Source of the DNA: Candidatus Gastranaerophilales bacterium
GTDB lineage: Bacteria > Cyanobacteriota > Vampirovibrionia > Gastranaerophilales > Gastranaerophilaceae
Assembly (NCBI GenBank): GCA_944324255.1
Contig: CALUVM010000006.1
Location: 1 to 64,000, forward strand
Length of the DNA: 64,000 nt
Direction of reading: 5' to 3'
Shown here: positions 35,169-45,718 of the stretch, in pieces
How the letters are laid out: every line of letters starts with the position of its first letter
Numbering within the stretch: position 1 is the first letter of the stretch
Translations under genes and position numbers: made by a program
The notes under the pieces: model-generated
Databases searched by the model: none
Told to the model about the DNA's origin: nothing
What the model saw: only the letters and a program-made list of their open reading frames with translations

Positions 35169-36188
35169 ATGAAAAATATTGATTGGGCTAATCTTGGATT
35201 TAGCTACACAAAAACCGATTACCGTTTTGTATCCAACTATAAAGACGGTAAATGGGACGAAGGTGCGCTTACAGATGAAGCGACAATAACTCTTGATGAA
35301 AGCGCAGGAGTTTTACAGTATGCACAAACCTGTTTTGAAGGACTTAAAGCATACAGAACAGTTGACGGACATATTGTATGTTTCCGTCCGGATTTGAATG
35401 CCGGAAGAATGGCAGATTCATGCCGCAGACTCGAAATGCCCGTTTACCCTGAAGAAAAGTTTGTTGAAGCTGTCGCAAAAGTTGTTAAAGCTAATGCGGA
35501 ATTCGTTCCGCCGTATGGAACAGGCGCTTCTTTATACTTAAGACCGTATATGTTTGCAAGCAGTAATGTTATCGGTGTAAAACCGGCACAGGAATACCAG
35601 TTTAGGATTTTTGCAACACCTGTCGGACCTTATTTTAAAGGCGGTGCTAAACCTATTTCCGTTAAGATTTCTGACTTTGACAGAGCCGCCCCGCACGGTA
35701 CAGGGCATATTAAAGCAGGTTTGAATTACGCAATGAGCCTGCATGCCATTGTCCAAGCACATAATGAAGGGTTCAACGAAAACTTCTACCTTGATTCTGC
35801 TACAAGAACTAAGATTGAAGAAACCGGCGGAGCTAATATAATTTTTGTAACTAAAGACCGTAAAGTTGTTACACCAAAATCAAGTACAATTCTGCCTTCT
35901 ATTACAAGACGTTCTTTGATGTATGTTGCAGAACACTATCTCGGACTTAAGGCAGAAGAAAGAGAAGTTCATGTAGAAGAATTAAAAGATTTCGAAGAAT
36001 GCGCTCTCTGCGGTACTGCTGCTGTACTTTCTCCTGTGGGAAGAATCTATGACCACGGAAAAGAAATTCTTCTTCCTTCCGGCATGAACGAAATGGGCGA
36101 AATAACTAAGAAATTGTATGAAACCTTAACCGGAATCCAAATGGGCAGAATTGAAGCTCCGGATGGCTGGATTAAAGTGATTGAATAA
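35169..36188 (+). CDS. ilvE: branched-chain amino acid aminotransferase
   Basis: PLP enzyme interconverting Leu/Ile/Val with their 2-oxo acids. The 339-residue length and motifs fit the longer class-IV aminotransferase subgroup: LQYAQTCFEGLKAYR, FRPDLNAGRM, SLYLRPYMFAS, the PLP lysine in GHIKAGLNYA (family GxxKxGxNYA), EETGGANIIFV and LCGTAAVLSPVG. AGGAG lies before the ATG. A terminator follows. Confidence 0.95.
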   Translation: MKNIDWANLGFSYTKTDYRFVSNYKDGKWDEGALTDEATITLDESAGVLQYAQTCFEGLKAYRTVDGHIVCFRPDLNAGRMADSCRRLEMPVYPEEKFVEAVAKVVKANAEFVPPYGTGASLYLRPYMFASSNVIGVKPAQEYQFRIFATPVGPYFKGGAKPISVKISDFDRAAPHGTGHIKAGLNYAMSLHAIVQAHNEGFNENFYLDSATRTKIEETGGANIIFVTKDRKVVTPKSSTILPSITRRSLMYVAEHYLGLKAEEREVHVEELKDFEECALCGTAAVLSPVGRIYDHGKEILLPSGMNEMGEITKKLYETLTGIQMGRIEAPDGWIKVIE

Positions 36189-36194
36189 CTTAAA

Positions 36195-36223
36195 GCCCCG
36201 CTTAAATATCAAGCGGGGTTTTT
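36195..36223 (+). terminator. terminator after ilvE
   Basis: CCCCGCTT pairs with AAGCGGGG across a 7-nt loop, followed by TTTTTATTATTTTT. Confidence 0.92.
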
Positions 36224-36243
36224 ATTATTTTTCAGCAGTTTGC

Positions 36244-37335
36244 TTATTTTTCTTCCTCGGCAAAAAATGGTTCTAATTCTTTCTGGAAGTTTGCAAAATC
36301 ATATCCTGCCGTAAACTTGTTACTTGCATTTGCATAATAGATCCCGTCAGGTTTATATATAACTTCTGCAGTATCTCCGATATCAGTTTCATTTTTTTCG
36401 TAAGAAACACCTATACTGCTGATTTTATTTTTATTGTCAAACAAAATATAAATAAATCCGCCGTCTTCAAATCTGATTCTGGCTACTTTCCCTCCTTTAT
36501 AATTATTTTTATCATATGTAATTTCAGGTTTCGGGTCCATAGATATAAACTTTTGAAGAAGGGCTGCTGATTTATCAAAAACTGTTTGAATTGTACCAAC
36601 TTCTTTTTCTTTTTCAATAATTTGTTCAGAAAGCTTCTGAATATTATCCAGTCTTGTGGCTAAATCCGCACCGAGAGGCTTCATCCCCTTAGTACTTATT
36701 CCAAGCTCTTTAGCCCGTTGACAGAGTTTGTCCATAAGCTTATCCGCCGCCAGTGTCTGCTGTGTAGTCCAAGAAAGGTTTTTTATTTCATCTGCAAGTC
36801 CGTCATAGTTATTTACAACATACGCTGTAAGAGCAGAAGGAATCGCATCAAAGGCTTTTTTTACTTCCGAATATGAAGCTTGTTCTTTAGCGAAAACTTC
36901 CTGCAGTCTTTGTTCTGATTTTTTCTGTATATCTGCCGTATCAATACTAAGACTTGATGTTTCGGCTGCTGACAGGGTTTCAACCCCTTCTTCTCCGGTC
37001 AGTTCTGACGAACTGCCTGAAGTTAATACAGAAGTGGCAGGTTTTTCTTTCTCAAACCCCATTGCTTTATAAATCTTATTAAGCTGTTCTTGAGTAAGTT
37101 TGATTATATCTCCCGATTTAATAACAAAGTTTTTATGCCAGTCTTTAGCCTCACTTCCTCCGGAATAAAGTTTTTCGCCTTCAGCCTGCTTTTCCTGCTG
37201 AATCTCTTTAAATATACTCAAAACCGCATTCCAATTTTTTACTGTTCCTTCAAAACCTTCTTTTCGCGCCTGTTGAAGGAAAATATTCACTAATCCTTTT
37301 TGGTCTTTATTAGTGACCTGATAATTAAAATCCAT
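36244..37335 (-). CDS. unrecognised helical protein
   Basis: A 363-residue hydrophilic protein starting MDFNYQVTN (ATG 37333-37335, with GGAG 3 nt upstream; an upstream ATG adds 10 residues). Residues 1-95 contain a Gln/Lys-rich region. Residues 95-260 are helical with a Ser/Glu linker. Residues 275-360 are a beta-rich domain (KVARIRFEDGGFIYILFDNKNKISSIGVSYE). There is no signal peptide and no known motif. Its first residues resemble the HD protein at 5304 (MEFNYN), but no clear F-x-G follows. Confidence 0.75.
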   Translation of the reverse strand: MDFNYQVTNKDQKGLVNIFLQQARKEGFEGTVKNWNAVLSIFKEIQQEKQAEGEKLYSGGSEAKDWHKNFVIKSGDIIKLTQEQLNKIYKAMGFEKEKPATSVLTSGSSSELTGEEGVETLSAAETSSLSIDTADIQKKSEQRLQEVFAKEQASYSEVKKAFDAIPSALTAYVVNNYDGLADEIKNLSWTTQQTLAADKLMDKLCQRAKELGISTKGMKPLGADLATRLDNIQKLSEQIIEKEKEVGTIQTVFDKSAALLQKFISMDPKPEITYDKNNYKGGKVARIRFEDGGFIYILFDNKNKISSIGVSYEKNETDIGDTAEVIYKPDGIYYANASNKFTAGYDFANFQKELEPFFAEEEK

Positions 37336-37572
37336 GCGCTCCGCCTTTCCATATTGTCTGTGCATGATATATTAACGACACAAATTTTAAAAACTTTAAT
37401 AAAAATAGCCATCTGGCTTATATTATAGGCTTGCTGTACAGACTAAAACCCCTGATATTACTAATACTTGCGCCGTCAAATTCGTCTTTACAAACCTTAA
37501 TAATTGTGAATATGTTAAAAATATTGTGCATTTTTTGCCGGAATCTCTTCCCTGAATGTTAAATATTGTAAT

Positions 37573-37602
37573 TTGCGCTAAAAATTGCTTTTGTGGTACA
37601 AT
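37573..37602 (+). promoter_or_regulatory. gyrB promoter
   Basis: TTGCGC (37573-37578), an 18-nt spacer and TACAAT (37597-37602), 40 nt before the gyrB ATG. Confidence 0.55.
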
Positions 37603-37642
37603 ACTTGTATACAAAAGATTTTTTGACTATTGAGGGGGATAG

Positions 37643-40078
<2,436 letters not shown>

Positions 40079-40098
40079 TTCCGATGTACAGGGAGAAA

Positions 40099-40500
40099 AT
40101 GACAGAATATTTTGAAACTTATTTAAAAGAAATAAAGTTTGAAAAATATTTAGAAAAGCTGAAAAAGAAAATCGGGCGGAAAAGCATTATCCTGTATGGT
40201 GCCGGAGCGTATTTTCAATATATACAGACAAATTATGACCTGTCCGGTTTAAATATCACAGGAATTTCCGATATGAAATTTTCAGAGTCGGACGAAGGCA
40301 GGGATTATTTGGGATACAAAATCATTCCTAAAAATAAAATTTGCGGTTATAATCCTGATTATATTCTTGTAGCGACTTTAAACTATCTTTCAATTATTGA
40401 AGATTTTAAACTGAATTATTTCTGCCATACGAAAACAAAAATTTATCCTCTGGCAAGAATGCCGTTATCTATGTTAATCAAAGAGATATGGAACAGCTAA
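40099..40500 (+). CDS. small Rossmann-like protein related to FkbM N-terminal domains
   Basis: A 133-residue protein with a nucleotide-binding-type start after an N-terminal helix (SIILYGAGAYFQYI) and IPKNKICGYNPDYILVATLNY, as in the sugar- or NAD-binding domain that precedes many FkbM methyltransferases and glycosyltransferases. GGGAG sits 4 nt before ATG 40099 (15 nt after another ATG). It ends 1 nt from the convergent FkbM gene, whose own N-terminus has the same fold. Role unknown. Confidence 0.65.
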   Translation: MTEYFETYLKEIKFEKYLEKLKKKIGRKSIILYGAGAYFQYIQTNYDLSGLNITGISDMKFSESDEGRDYLGYKIIPKNKICGYNPDYILVATLNYLSIIEDFKLNYFCHTKTKIYPLARMPLSMLIKEIWNS

Positions 40501-40501
40501 T

Positions 40502-41626
40502 TTATTTTGTTGAACAATTATACAATTCATCCGGTATAGCATAAATAACCGTTTCAGATGTTATACTGTGATAATGTCCGAGTCTAAACGTATAATCTTT
40601 CAGATTTTCATACATCCAGATAGGAATATTGATAAAATCACTAAAAGAATGGTATATAGAGATAGCAAGTTGAGGGCGGTCGGTTATTATTGTATTTATC
40701 CCGCCTTTTAAAGCCGGAAGTTCAGCTCCTTCAATATCCATTTTTATAAAGTCAATTTTTGAAATCTTGTTTTCCTTCTTAAAACAATCAATACTGGTTG
40801 TGCTTATATTCAAGTAGTTGCAGTCTTTCGAAGTTGAAGCCGGATTAGAAGCGATTCTGGAACTTCCGCCGCAGTTTAAATTTTCTTCGTACATCACTTC
40901 CGCTTCTTTATCATAAAGCCCTTTTTCTATAATTTTATATAATCCTGTTTTCTTAATGAACTTGTCATATACTTTATTTTTAAACTTTTCATACATTGGT
41001 TCAAAAACATAAACAACTTCAAGATTTTTAAACTGGCGTGGAAAAGAAAGCGCCTGCGCTCCGTCAAAATATCCGCCGTAGAAAATAACTTTAACCGCAT
41101 CTTTATTAACAAATTCTGTATAATGTACATTATAATTGCGAAAACAGCTTTCTATTCCTATACCGTGAGTTTTGTAAGCCCAGGTTTTAAGAGCGGTACA
41201 ATCTTTATAAACTTTTGCATCCCATATTAAATTATATAATTCACGGTCTTTTTCATCTTTAAATACCGCAGCCGCTTTATCCTTAGATTCCGCATACTGT
41301 TTAACCCTTAAATCCTGTTCGAGTTTGTACGGGATTGTAATATAATTGAGGTTTAATAAGCGAAATATTTCAACAAGCGCATAAAGTTCTGTCCTTGTTG
41401 CACAGACAAGCAAATCAAATTTATCTTTGAGTTCATCTAATCTTGCGGTGTTAACTATTTCTAATCCGTCCCCTTTTCCCTCTTTATAAGAATCCACAAA
41501 ATAAAGGATTTTAATATCAGGTCTGGTTAAATCAATTTCTTTCTTAACCGCCTGTCCGCATATACCTGCACCTAAAATTACAATTTTAGAATTTTGCGGT
41601 ATCTGGCTTATAAAATCTTTTAACAT
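40502..41626 (-). CDS. FkbM-family methyltransferase with N-terminal Rossmann domain
   Basis: A 374-residue protein: residues 1-115 form a GxGxxG-type domain (KIVILGAGICGQAVKKE, YFVDSYKEGKG), and residues 180-374 an FkbM SAM-dependent methyltransferase (VVYVFEPMYEKF, IDFIKMDIEGAELPALKGG, RPQLAISIYHSF). Family members O-methylate sugars or lipid-linked glycans. GGGAG 6 nt upstream favours the ATG at 41624-41626 over one 15 nt earlier. The next gene upstream is a phosphatase 40 nt away on the same strand. Confidence 0.88.
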   Translation of the reverse strand: MLKDFISQIPQNSKIVILGAGICGQAVKKEIDLTRPDIKILYFVDSYKEGKGDGLEIVNTARLDELKDKFDLLVCATRTELYALVEIFRLLNLNYITIPYKLEQDLRVKQYAESKDKAAAVFKDEKDRELYNLIWDAKVYKDCTALKTWAYKTHGIGIESCFRNYNVHYTEFVNKDAVKVIFYGGYFDGAQALSFPRQFKNLEVVYVFEPMYEKFKNKVYDKFIKKTGLYKIIEKGLYDKEAEVMYEENLNCGGSSRIASNPASTSKDCNYLNISTTSIDCFKKENKISKIDFIKMDIEGAELPALKGGINTIITDRPQLAISIYHSFSDFINIPIWMYENLKDYTFRLGHYHSITSETVIYAIPDELYNCSTK

Positions 41627-41666
41627 ATTAAACTCCCTCATTTTTATTTGCCGCAGCTTGAATCAA

Positions 41667-42299
41667 TTAATCTGAATATACAAATTTTTCCTGACCATCG
41701 TCTAATATTAAAGCACAAAGATGAGCATTTTTATACTTGCCGCAGCCTAAGTCAATACATATTTTACCCTCGTCCATATACGGAGAATCGAATTCCGTAT
41801 GCCCGAAAATAACTTTTTGGGGCAGGCGGTGTTTTGAGTAAATAAATTTGTTCCTTATATAAACCAGATCTGTTTCGTCCTGCTCTTCTAAACTGTAGTT
41901 CGGGTCAAAACCTGCATGGACAAACAAATATTTGTCTGTAAGATAATAAAATTTTAAACTCTCCAGAAAATCTCCGTGAACTTTGTAAATATTTTCAAAA
42001 CTTCCGTAACTTTTTACCGTTGCAGGCCCGCCGTAATTCCAGAAAAGGTAATCATAATATTCATCACCCTTTAATGCATGAAGATAAGCATATTCATGCG
42101 AACCTATAAGATAAACGCATTTGTATTTTTCTCCCAGAGAAATAATTCTATCAATTACCCCTTTAGAATCAGGTCCTCTGTCTATATAATCACCCATAAA
42201 AACAAATATGTCATCCGGACGTGTATTAATTTTTGAAAGTACACTGTCTAATTTGGCTCTCTCTCCGTGAATATCTGTAATTGCTATATATCTTGGCAT
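41667..42299 (-). CDS. PPP-type metallophosphatase with altered GNHE motif
   Basis: A 210-residue calcineurin-like phosphoesterase close to bacterial Ser/Thr or Ap4A phosphatases: ITDIHGE (D9, H11), FMGDYIDRGPDSKG (D37, D40, R41), then LIGSHEY where the family has GNHE, so a metal-bridging Asn is Ser67 here. Later metal ligands are VIFGHTEF (His) and LFVHAGFD. There is no ribosome site. A TAAAAT hexamer ends 6 nt before the ATG, which suggests a leaderless transcript. Confidence 0.88.
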   Translation of the reverse strand: MPRYIAITDIHGERAKLDSVLSKINTRPDDIFVFMGDYIDRGPDSKGVIDRIISLGEKYKCVYLIGSHEYAYLHALKGDEYYDYLFWNYGGPATVKSYGSFENIYKVHGDFLESLKFYYLTDKYLFVHAGFDPNYSLEEQDETDLVYIRNKFIYSKHRLPQKVIFGHTEFDSPYMDEGKICIDLGCGKYKNAHLCALILDDGQEKFVYSD

Positions 42300-42334
42300 A
42301 ACAATATTTTAGCATAAAGTAGCAGAAAAGGCGT

Positions 42335-42570
42335 AATTAGTAAGTGAATAGTGAATAGAAGTGACTAAGTGACTAAGAAATTGTCCCCTCCCCTGATTGG
42401 GGAGGGTTAGGGTGGGGGGCGGTTAATGGATAGTGACTAGTGAATAGGTGACTAAGTGACTAAGTGACTAAGAAATTGTCCCCTCCCCTGATTGGGGAGG
42501 GTTAGGGTGGGGGGCGGTTAATGGATAGTGACTAGGTGACTGAGTGATTAAGTGATTAAGTGATTAAGTG
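42335..42570 (+). repeat. dispersed octamer repeat plus palindrome, tandem 95-bp duplication (copy 8)
   Basis: Units gtgactaa and gtgaatag alternate with the palindromic block (cccctcccctgattggggag, then ggttagggtggggggcgg). A 69-bp stretch starting gactaagaaattgtcccc is present at 42371-42439 and again, as good as identical, at 42466-42534 (95-bp period). The run ends in gtgattaa octamers. Confidence 0.85.
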
Positions 42571-42797
42571 AAAATAAACTAAACTGTCATCCTGAACTTT
42601 TTACACCAAGCGGACTATCTTGTTGGTCAAGCCTACTAACTTATATTTACCCCTTCAGGATCTTACCAAAACACAAATATAATACCCGACTGGTAAGATT
42701 CTGAACAGTGCGAAAAATTAACTGTTTTAAATAAATTAATTTTCGTCTTTCTGAGGCTTAGCCGAAGAAGTGCAAAAGTTGTGTGTTCTTGCGTTAT
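42571..42797. other. non-coding gap before mnmE end
   Basis: A+T-rich, with no gene, RNA or clean hairpin that I can support. It contains tgtcatcctgaact and tttctgaggcttagccgaagaa, phrases that look like decayed repeat debris. Confidence 0.4.
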
Positions 42798-44132
42798 CTA
42801 CTTTCCTATACAGAAATTTGTGAAAATATTATCAAGAACATCATCTGTAATTAATTCTCCTGTAATCTCGTCCAGAGCAAGGATAGCTGATTTTACATCA
42901 ATTGAGATTAAATCCTGCAATTCCTTTAACTGCGCTCCTAAAAGTGCCTGTTCAAGTGCTGTCTTGGCACGGGCAAGACAAACCTGCTGGCGGGAATTGG
43001 TTACAAATTCAAGATTGTCCGGTTCTATATCACAAACCTGTTTTGTTATAAGTTCTTTAAGTTCGGCAATTCCTTCTCCTGTTTTAGCGGAAATATAATG
43101 AATTCCGTCTTTTCTTTCCGAAATCAAATCGCATTTGTTTGCAATAACCAGATGTTTTTTTTCTTGTGCAAGTTCAAGAATCTCTTCATCTTCTTTTGTC
43201 ATACCGGCATGTGCATCATACACAAATATAACCAAATCTGCATCCTCAAGCGACTGTTTGGAATATTCAATCCCGATTTTTTCCACTTTGGAAACATCTT
43301 CATCTTCACGGATTCCGGCTGTATCAATTAGCGTGACGGGAACTCCTAAATCAAGAGTTTCTTTTAATACATCTCTGGTGGTTCCGGCTATATCAGTAAC
43401 AATAGCTCTGTCAAGGCTTAAAAGCGCATTGAAAATCGAAGATTTTCCTACATTAGGACGTCCGGCAATAGTAACGGAAATTCCTTGCCTTAAGACATTG
43501 GAAGTATCCGCATCACGGAGCACTGAATCTATTTGTGAAATTATTCTTGTAAAAGTTTCTGTAAGATAGGAATACTCCGGCTCGTTTACATCTTCAGGAA
43601 AATCAATTCCTGCAGTAATGCGGGACAAAACTTCAAAAATCTCATTTCTTATATCGTTAATTTTTTCTCTTAAAACTCCGGAAAGGTTTTTCATTGAAAC
43701 TTTTGCAAACTCTTTTGTTTTGGAATGGATAATATCCGCAACCGCTTCCGCTTGAGATAAATCCATTCTTTTATTTAAAAAAGCTCTTTTGGTAAATTCT
43801 CCCCTTTCTGCCATTCTTGCACCGTTTTTTAATACCAGATTCAGAATATTTCTTACTACATTAATCCCGCCGTGGCATTGAATCTCTATTACGTTTTCAC
43901 CGGTGTAGCTGTTTGGTTCAAAAAACGGAAGCACAATGACTTCATCTATTTTAGTTCCGTTATCAACAATCCATCCGTGATTAAATTTTCTTGGTTCAAA
44001 ATTCGGGTTAGTAAAGATTTTCTCAATAATCTCAAAAGCCTTTTCTCCGGAAATACGGATAACAGCTACGCCTCCCGTTCCGAGCGGAGTAGATATAGCA
44101 GCAATAGTATCAAATTCTTCCGTAATGTTCAT
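42798..44132 (-). CDS. mnmE: tRNA modification GTPase MnmE
   Basis: With MnmG it modifies the wobble uridine (cmnm5U) of tRNAs. The 444 residues show the N-terminal folate-binding domain (TIAAISTPLGTGGVAVIRISG), CHGG, the G domain (GRPNVGKSSIFN, DIAGTTRDV, DTAGIRE, NKCD) and the C-terminal CIGK. Its ATG begins only 6 nt after a TATAAT. mnmG is not in the window. Confidence 0.97.
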   Translation of the reverse strand: MNITEEFDTIAAISTPLGTGGVAVIRISGEKAFEIIEKIFTNPNFEPRKFNHGWIVDNGTKIDEVIVLPFFEPNSYTGENVIEIQCHGGINVVRNILNLVLKNGARMAERGEFTKRAFLNKRMDLSQAEAVADIIHSKTKEFAKVSMKNLSGVLREKINDIRNEIFEVLSRITAGIDFPEDVNEPEYSYLTETFTRIISQIDSVLRDADTSNVLRQGISVTIAGRPNVGKSSIFNALLSLDRAIVTDIAGTTRDVLKETLDLGVPVTLIDTAGIREDEDVSKVEKIGIEYSKQSLEDADLVIFVYDAHAGMTKEDEEILELAQEKKHLVIANKCDLISERKDGIHYISAKTGEGIAELKELITKQVCDIEPDNLEFVTNSRQQVCLARAKTALEQALLGAQLKELQDLISIDVKSAILALDEITGELITDDVLDNIFTNFCIGK

Positions 44133-44138
44133 AAGTTA

Positions 44139-44166
44139 ATTATACAGCAAAGGGGTAAATAGACAA
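44139..44166 (-). promoter_or_regulatory. mnmE promoter giving a leaderless transcript
   Basis: Minus strand TTGTCT (44161-44166), a 16-nt spacer and TATAAT (44139-44144), then 6 nt to the mnmE ATG. Transcription would begin at or next to the start codon, and no Shine-Dalgarno is present. Confidence 0.6.
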
Positions 44167-44178
44167 AATTACTTTCAA

Positions 44179-44207
44179 TTGACAAACCATCCTTTGCAAA
44201 TTAGAAT
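44179..44207 (+). promoter_or_regulatory. promoter of the glycan cluster
   Basis: TTGACA (44179-44184), a 17-nt spacer and TAGAAT (44202-44207), 22 nt before the first acyltransferase ATG. It is divergent from the mnmE promoter. Confidence 0.75.
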
Positions 44208-44229
44208 AAAAATAAAGATTTGATATACT

Positions 44230-44799
44230 ATGAGATTTGTTAAATTAATTGCAAAAATAGCAACATGTTGGATTCTGGATAAAAAACTCAGAAAGAAACT
44301 GCGTTATCGTGTGAAAACGCGCCTATACGGTCAAAAAGTTTTCAAAAGAGCCAAAGCGATAGGTGAGAATTTATATCTTGGCAACTATTGTTCTGTCAAT
44401 AAAAACACCTATCTTGGTCATGATGTGCACATGAATGGTTTGCAAATCCATGGCGGCGGAAAAGTCACCATAGGGAATTATTTTCATTCCGGTGTAGAAT
44501 GTCTTATAATAGCACAGAATCACAACTATGAAGGTAAAAAAATTCCATACGATGAAGCTTATGTCTACAAAGATATTGAAATAGGTGATTTTGTCTGGCT
44601 GGGTTCAAGAGTTATGATTCTTCCAGGAACAAAAATCGGCGAAGGTGCAATTATTCAAGGCGGAAGTGTTGTGCATGGAGAAATTCCGCCGTATGCTATT
44701 GCCGGAGGCAATCCTGCAAAAGTATTTAAATACAGAGATATTGAACATTTCAAGGAGCTTAAAGATAAAGGGGAATATTATTCTTTGTATTCAGAATAA
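44230..44799 (+). CDS. hexapeptide-repeat acyltransferase (copy 1)
   Basis: A 189-residue left-handed beta-helix acyltransferase of the maltose/galactoside O-acetyltransferase type: an N-terminal basic helix, then hexapeptide turns (IGENLYLGNYCSV, VTIGNYFHSGVECLI), the catalytic-His region AQNHNYEGKKIPY, and the last coils LPGTKIGEGAIIQGGS ending in GGNPAKVFK. It probably O-acetylates a surface sugar. It begins the glycan cluster. A paralogue lies at 47853; their 3' parts are nearly identical. Confidence 0.9.
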   Translation: MRFVKLIAKIATCWILDKKLRKKLRYRVKTRLYGQKVFKRAKAIGENLYLGNYCSVNKNTYLGHDVHMNGLQIHGGGKVTIGNYFHSGVECLIIAQNHNYEGKKIPYDEAYVYKDIEIGDFVWLGSRVMILPGTKIGEGAIIQGGSVVHGEIPPYAIAGGNPAKVFKYRDIEHFKELKDKGEYYSLYSE

Positions 44800-44803
44800 A
44801 AAT

Positions 44804-45718
44804 ATGACAGGAAGTAACATTTTTTTAGTATTCAATACAGCATGTTTCGGAGATGTACTGCTTTGCAATACCCTCTGCCAGAATATCAAACTTATTTATC
44901 CCGATTCAAAAGTCGTTATGGTTGTGGATAAGCCTTTTTACGAGGTTGCAAAATACCAAAAAGATGTAGATGATGTTGTAATCTTCGACAAAAAAGGAGA
45001 ACAGAAAGACTTTAAGGGCATTTTGGAATTTATACTTAAATTCCCTTACAAAAAGCCTTACTGCTCATTTATCACTTATACAAATATAAGAAACAGTATA
45101 ATCTCAAAACTTATCGGGTCAAAAAAAGTTGTATGTTTGCCTAAACACAGCCCGATAGAGCCTGTTCAGAAAAGGTCTCTCGGGCTTTTGTCAAGGATTA
45201 CGGATAAATCGCTTAAAAACCTTCCGATAAGATATATCGTCTCTGATGAGCCACCTGCAAAATTGGATTTAGACCTGACAAAAAAATATATCGGGCTTTG
45301 TACCTTAAGTAAGCGCAAAGAAAAAGACATGCCGATTGAGACGGCGATTGAACTTATCAAAAAGCTTAATAATACGGAATATGAAGTAATTTATTTTGGC
45401 GCAGGCACTGCGGCGGAAGATTATGCAAAATCTCTTGAGGGCGCCGGATGCAGGTTTGTGAATCTTGTTAATAAAACAACGATTTATGAAATGGCATGCG
45501 CCCTAAAAAAATGCAGTGCCCTGATAAGTATTGATACGGGAACAATGCATCTTGGATGTGCCTTAGATATTCCGCTGATTTCTGTGTTTTATGAAAACAA
45601 TATGACTTATTATTGGGCGCCTGATGATAGAATTTATAATGTAAAAGTCATTAAGGAAAATCAGTCTGCAGACAATATTTATGTTAAACTAATGGAACTA
45701 TTAAATAAGGATAAATAA
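44804..45718 (+). CDS. glycosyltransferase family 9 (heptosyltransferase-like)
   Basis: A 304-residue GT-B enzyme: N-terminal FLVFNTACFGDVLLCNTLCQ (family pattern with GDxxL), VVMVVDKPFYE, and the C-terminal donor site ALISIDTGTMHLGCALDIPLISVF. GT9 members add heptose or related sugars to lipopolysaccharide cores. An upstream in-frame TTG extension overlaps the acyltransferase; I chose ATG 44804, 4 nt after the preceding stop. Confidence 0.9.
   Translation: MTGSNIFLVFNTACFGDVLLCNTLCQNIKLIYPDSKVVMVVDKPFYEVAKYQKDVDDVVIFDKKGEQKDFKGILEFILKFPYKKPYCSFITYTNIRNSIISKLIGSKKVVCLPKHSPIEPVQKRSLGLLSRITDKSLKNLPIRYIVSDEPPAKLDLDLTKKYIGLCTLSKRKEKDMPIETAIELIKKLNNTEYEVIYFGAGTAAEDYAKSLEGAGCRFVNLVNKTTIYEMACALKKCSALISIDTGTMHLGCALDIPLISVFYENNMTYYWAPDDRIYNVKVIKENQSADNIYVKLMELLNKDK

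Noticed and set aside
36244-37335. Seventh member of the F-x-G tagged set
   Set aside because: The start MDFNYQ resembles the HD protein, but the only F-x-G (GFEG) lies in a helical body region, so it is not counted.
42335-42570. CRISPR array
   Set aside because: Repeats are 7-8 bp and degenerate with no unique spacers; the 95-bp duplication has near-identical interior, and no cas genes are present.
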